In this document: piece after piece, positions 24,128 to 26,775 of the stretch
Numbering within the stretch: the stretch's first letter is position 1
How the letters are laid out: every line of letters starts with the position of its first letter
Assembly (NCBI GenBank): GCA_035440755.1
Contig: DAORND010000037.1
Coordinates: forward strand, 1 to 26,775
Direction: 5' to 3'
From: Aquimonas sp002352135
GTDB taxonomy: Bacteria; Pseudomonadota; Gammaproteobacteria; Xanthomonadales; Xanthomonadaceae
DNA: 26,775 bases
Program-made: the position numbers and the translations under genes
The notes under the pieces: model-generated
Databases searched by the model: none
Told to the model about the DNA's origin: nothing
What the model saw: the letters and a program-made list of their open reading frames with translations, nothing else

Positions 24128-24247
24128 CCGTTTACTCAAGGCGGAGCTTTCTCGCGGCGCCACCCCAAGTTGAGGAGGGGTGTTCCTTCAAGCGGATTTC
24201 GGCTGCGGTTTCGCTACACTGAACGTGGTCTCCCCCGCGTGGCGCCT
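24128..24247. promoter_or_regulatory. Region upstream of the sigma factor gene
   Basis: 120 bp between the GIY-YIG stop and the sigma factor start. A TACACT (24214-24219) resembles a -10 box about 28 bases before the ATG, but no matching -35 was found. It is where the sigma-kinase operon promoter should be, possibly one recognised by the sigma factor itself. Confidence 0.3.
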
Positions 24248-24808
24248 ATGTCCAACGACATCACCCACCTGCTGCGTCGCTGGCACGAGGGCGATGCCTC
24301 CGCGCTGGAGGCCTTGTTGCCGCAGGTCTACGCCGAGCTTCGTCAACTGGCCGCCCACGAGCTGCGTGGGCAACGTCACCACGACACGCTGCAGCCGACG
24401 GCGCTGCTGAATGATGTGTTCGTGCGTCTGCTCGGCGCGCGACAGGTCGACATCCAGAACCGCAAGCATCTGTTCACCACGGCCAGCAAGTTGATGCGTC
24501 AGGTGCTGGTGGATCGGGCGCGGGCGCAGCAGCGTGACAAGCGGGGTGGCGGGCAATGGCAGCAGGTTGAATGGGTGGAGTTGTTGCATCTGCCCATCGA
24601 GGCCGATATGGACCTTGCCGCGCTGGATGACGCGCTGAAAGCCTTGGCGCAACATGACGAGCGCATGGCGCAGATTGTCGAGTGGCGCTGCTTCGGCGGG
24701 CTGGAAGTGCTGGAGGTCGCGAATCTGCTGGAGGTCGACGAGCGCACCGTGTACCGCGATTGGGCGATGGCGAAGGCCTGGTTGCGGCAGGCACTGGACG
24801 TCGCGTGA
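24248..24808 (+). CDS. ECF-type RNA polymerase sigma factor (sigma-70 X6/TIGR02999-like), kinase-linked
   Basis: 186 residues. Region 2 starts 'ITHLLRRWHEGDASALEALL' (5-24) and contains 'LQPTALLNDVFVRLLG' (48-63). Region 4 is 'VEWRCFGGLEVLEVANLLEVDERTVYRDWAMAKAWLR' split across 148-182, with the helix-turn-helix. Sequence and length match the TIGR02999 group of ECF-like factors. The acidic DAED motif that ECF factors usually carry in region 2.2 is replaced by an uncharged Thr-containing stretch (Thr47, Thr51). No anti-sigma gene is present; instead a Ser/Thr kinase gene starts at its stop (GTGA overlap). This is the layout of ECF43-type pairs such as EcfP/PknT and EcfK/PknS, where the kinase phosphorylates the sigma factor to activate it. 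Here that is inference. ATG 24248 is chosen by family N-terminus; the ribosome-binding site is weak. Confidence 0.9.
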   Translation: MSNDITHLLRRWHEGDASALEALLPQVYAELRQLAAHELRGQRHHDTLQPTALLNDVFVRLLGARQVDIQNRKHLFTTASKLMRQVLVDRARAQQRDKRGGGQWQQVEWVELLHLPIEADMDLAALDDALKALAQHDERMAQIVEWRCFGGLEVLEVANLLEVDERTVYRDWAMAKAWLRQALDVA

Positions 24809-26775
24809 GCGGGGCGCCGAATGCGGCGTTTCAGCGCCTGCGCGAGGCGTTTCACGCCTTGTGTGAGTTGTCCGACGAGGACCGCGAGCAGGCGCTCGTT
24901 GACTGGCAGCAACGCGATGCCGTCTTCGCCGCGCAGTTGCAGGGACTGCTGGGTCATCTGAACGCGGACGACCTGCAGGCATCGGCGATGACGCTGCCAC
25001 GCTTTGGCGCGTTTCAGGCGCGCGAGTGCATTGGCGCGGGCGGCATGGCGGATGTCTTTCGCGCCGAGCGTGTCGGTGCCGAGTTCACGCAGGTCGTGGC
25101 CCTCAAGCGCCTGCGCGCTTCGCGTCTGGATGGCGTGCAGCAGGCGCGCTTTGCGCAGGAACGCCAACTGTTGGCGCGCCTCGATCATCCGAACATCGCG
25201 AGGCTGATCGATGGCGGAATCGGTGAGCAGGGACAAGCCTGGCTGGCGATGGAGCTGGTCGACGGCGCGTCATGGGCGGAATGGATCGCGCGAACGCCGG
25301 AGTATGCCGCACGGCTGGCGGTGTTTCGGCAAGTGGCGGACGCCGTGGACTATGCGCATCGACATCTGGTGGTGCATCGTGACATCAAGCCGTCGAACAT
25401 CCGTCTGACCCGCGATGGTGTGCCCAAGCTGCTCGACTTCGGGATCGCCAAGGGTCTGGATGACGCCGCCGACGATCTGACCCAGAGCGGGCAGCGTCTG
25501 TTGACCTGGCGATACGCCGCGCCGGAGCAGATTCTGGGTCAACCGGCGACCACGGCGACTGACATCCATGCCTTGGGCGTGCTGTTGTTCGAGCTGTTGA
25601 GCGGCGAGTCGCCGCACGCGGAGCTGACTGGCAAGTCTCTGCTCTGGGCGGAGCGGATTCTGCATGGACCCGTGCGACGTCTGCCCGCGCAACTGCCATT
25701 GTGCAACGCCCCGACGGGCTGGCGTCGGCGTGCGTTGGAAGCCTTGCTGGTGCGCTGTCTGGAGAAATCACCCGAACGCCGCTATGCCTCGGTTGCCGCC
25801 TTGCTGGATGACTTGCACGACTTGCAGCATGACCGCGCGCTGCGCAGCGGAACGGGCGGGTTTGCGCGGCAGTGGCGCTGGCGGATCTGGCGTCATCGAC
25901 GTGCCTTGTCGGTGGTCGTGGGATTGTTGTTGGTGGCGGTGCTCGGCGTCGTCAGCACCTTGCGTCAGGCGCAACGTGCAGAGCAGGCGGCAGCGCGTGC
26001 GGAAGCGCGTTTGAGCGCGCTGCTGGACGTGATCGGTGGTGCGGTGCCTACGGAATACAGCGGCCACGAGCCGCGCACCGTCGACCTGTTGTTGGCGGCC
26101 GCCACCCGACTGCAGCAGCGTCACGCGGACGATCCGCTGCTGCTGCGTCAATCGCTGGGCGATATCGGTCATGCCTTGCTGAATCAAGATCAGGCGCAGG
26201 CGGCAGTGCCAGTGCTGCGCGCCGCATTGCAGGCGCAGCAGAAGGAGACGGATTCCTCCGCGCCGGATCGGCTCAGTCTGCTCAAACTGTTGGCGTTCTC
26301 GCTGGAACTGCCAACCCAACGTAGCGCCTTGCGTGCCATCGCCACTGAGGTGCAGGCGCTGTGCGGTGATCCGCAAGTGAGCGACTCACAGCGCATTGAT
26401 GTGTTGGGCAGTGTTGCGGGCGCTCTGTCGAAGCAGGGCGATTTCGACCTCGCTTTCAGCGTGCTGGACAAGGCCGCTGCATCGTTGCGCGCCCCTGATC
26501 TAGCCGCATCGGCGCGCGAGAACTTCCTCCGTCAGCAGGCCTGGGTCTACCTGCGTGCCGAACAGTTCGCCGACGCGACACGCGTCTTCACGCAAGCCGT
26601 TGCGCTGATCGAATCCCAGCCTGACGAGTTCGTCGCCATGCGCCGCGCCGAGGCATACGCACTGCTCGCCCAAGCGGCATTGGGCACGGGTGATCACGCC
26701 GTCGCGCTATCGGCATGGAAGCAAGCCTGGCCCGAGTACCAGCGCGCCTTCCCGGAAGGACACCCGGAGCGCGAA
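24805..26775 (+). CDS. Membrane Ser/Thr protein kinase with C-terminal repeat region (3' end outside window)
   Basis: 657 codons are open to the window edge with no stop. The start is GTG 24805, overlapping the sigma factor stop. The kinase domain lies at about 68-345: glycine loop 'IGAGGMADVF' (77-86), Lys101 in 'VALKRL', Glu119, 'HRDIKPSN' (191-198), 'DFG' (211-213) and 'APE' (239-241), all intact, so it should be active. A membrane segment at about 367-387 places the rest outside the cytoplasm. After it come Ala/Leu-rich helical repeats resembling TPRs ('DIGHALLNQDQAQAAVPVLRAAL', split here; 'AYALLAQAALGTGDHAVA'). This is the bacterial PknB-like kinase-TPR arrangement. The extracytoplasmic part would sense a signal and pass it to the kinase, and the co-encoded sigma factor is the likely substrate. 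The N-terminal 60 residues precede the kinase fold and are helical. Confidence 0.92.
   Translation, partial: MSGAPNAAFQRLREAFHALCELSDEDREQALVDWQQRDAVFAAQLQGLLGHLNADDLQASAMTLPRFGAFQARECIGAGGMADVFRAERVGAEFTQVVALKRLRASRLDGVQQARFAQERQLLARLDHPNIARLIDGGIGEQGQAWLAMELVDGASWAEWIARTPEYAARLAVFRQVADAVDYAHRHLVVHRDIKPSNIRLTRDGVPKLLDFGIAKGLDDAADDLTQSGQRLLTWRYAAPEQILGQPATTATDIHALGVLLFELLSGESPHAELTGKSLLWAERILHGPVRRLPAQLPLCNAPTGWRRRALEALLVRCLEKSPERRYASVAALLDDLHDLQHDRALRSGTGGFARQWRWRIWRHRRALSVVVGLLLVAVLGVVSTLRQAQRAEQAAARAEARLSALLDVIGGAVPTEYSGHEPRTVDLLLAAATRLQQRHADDPLLLRQSLGDIGHALLNQDQAQAAVPVLRAALQAQQKETDSSAPDRLSLLKLLAFSLELPTQRSALRAIATEVQALCGDPQVSDSQRIDVLGSVAGALSKQGDFDLAFSVLDKAAASLRAPDLAASARENFLRQQAWVYLRAEQFADATRVFTQAVALIESQPDEFVAMRRAEAYALLAQAALGTGDHAVALSAWKQAWPEYQRAFPEGHPERE

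Overview
The window is GC-rich, densely coded Gammaproteobacterial DNA. The gene set and several features point to the Lysobacterales (Xanthomonadales) or close relatives: a TonB-dependent receptor beside a glycoside hydrolase and sugar ABC transporter locus, an ECF sigma factor paired with a Ser/Thr kinase, CSLREA-type beta-helix secreted proteins, and secreted proteins ending in a 'DGFE'-like tail. The assignment to order is an inference. No rRNA, tRNA, CRISPR array, insertion sequence or prophage was recognised.

Region 1 (1-12572) is a carbohydrate uptake and degradation locus. It opens with the 3' end of a TonB-dependent receptor. A tightly packed plus-strand operon (1255-9016) follows: a GH144-like secreted glucanase, a lipoprotein sugar-binding protein, two MalF/MalG-type permeases, and a 1094-aa secreted protein with a discoidin domain and a six-hairpin glycosidase-like domain. 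Four of these genes overlap at stop/start codons. Converging on it is a minus-strand pair, a GH1 beta-glucosidase followed by an alpha/beta-hydrolase esterase. Diverging from GH1 is the MalK/UgpC-type ATPase that the transporter operon lacks. A LacI-family-like operator (11303-11316) lies between GH1 and the ATPase. The simplest reading is that a glucan (beta-1,2-linked is the leading guess, because of the GH144-like enzyme) crosses the outer membrane through the receptor, is cut in the periplasm, is imported by the ABC transporter and is finished by GH1 in the cytoplasm.

Region 2 (12573-15122) holds ordinary genes: a periplasmic thiol (glutathione) peroxidase, a small secreted Excalibur-domain protein and a ThrE-type threonine/serine exporter.

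Region 3 (15123-22905) is a cluster of secreted proteins. A minus-strand operon encodes a GGA(I)-rich beta-helix protein, a small lipoprotein and a CSLREA-like beta-helix protein. On the plus strand are a DUF1287 protein and a second, paralogous CSLREA-like protein with a Calx-beta domain. All three beta-helix proteins end in a related FxDGFE/FRNGFE/FRDGFE tail, which could be a sorting signal.

Region 4 (22906-26775) has a gene-poor stretch, a compositionally different GIY-YIG/DUF4357 gene that looks acquired, and an ECF sigma factor overlapping a membrane Ser/Thr kinase with a periplasmic repeat region. The kinase runs off the end of the window. The sigma factor lacks the usual acidic DAED motif and has threonines there, as in kinase-activated ECF groups.
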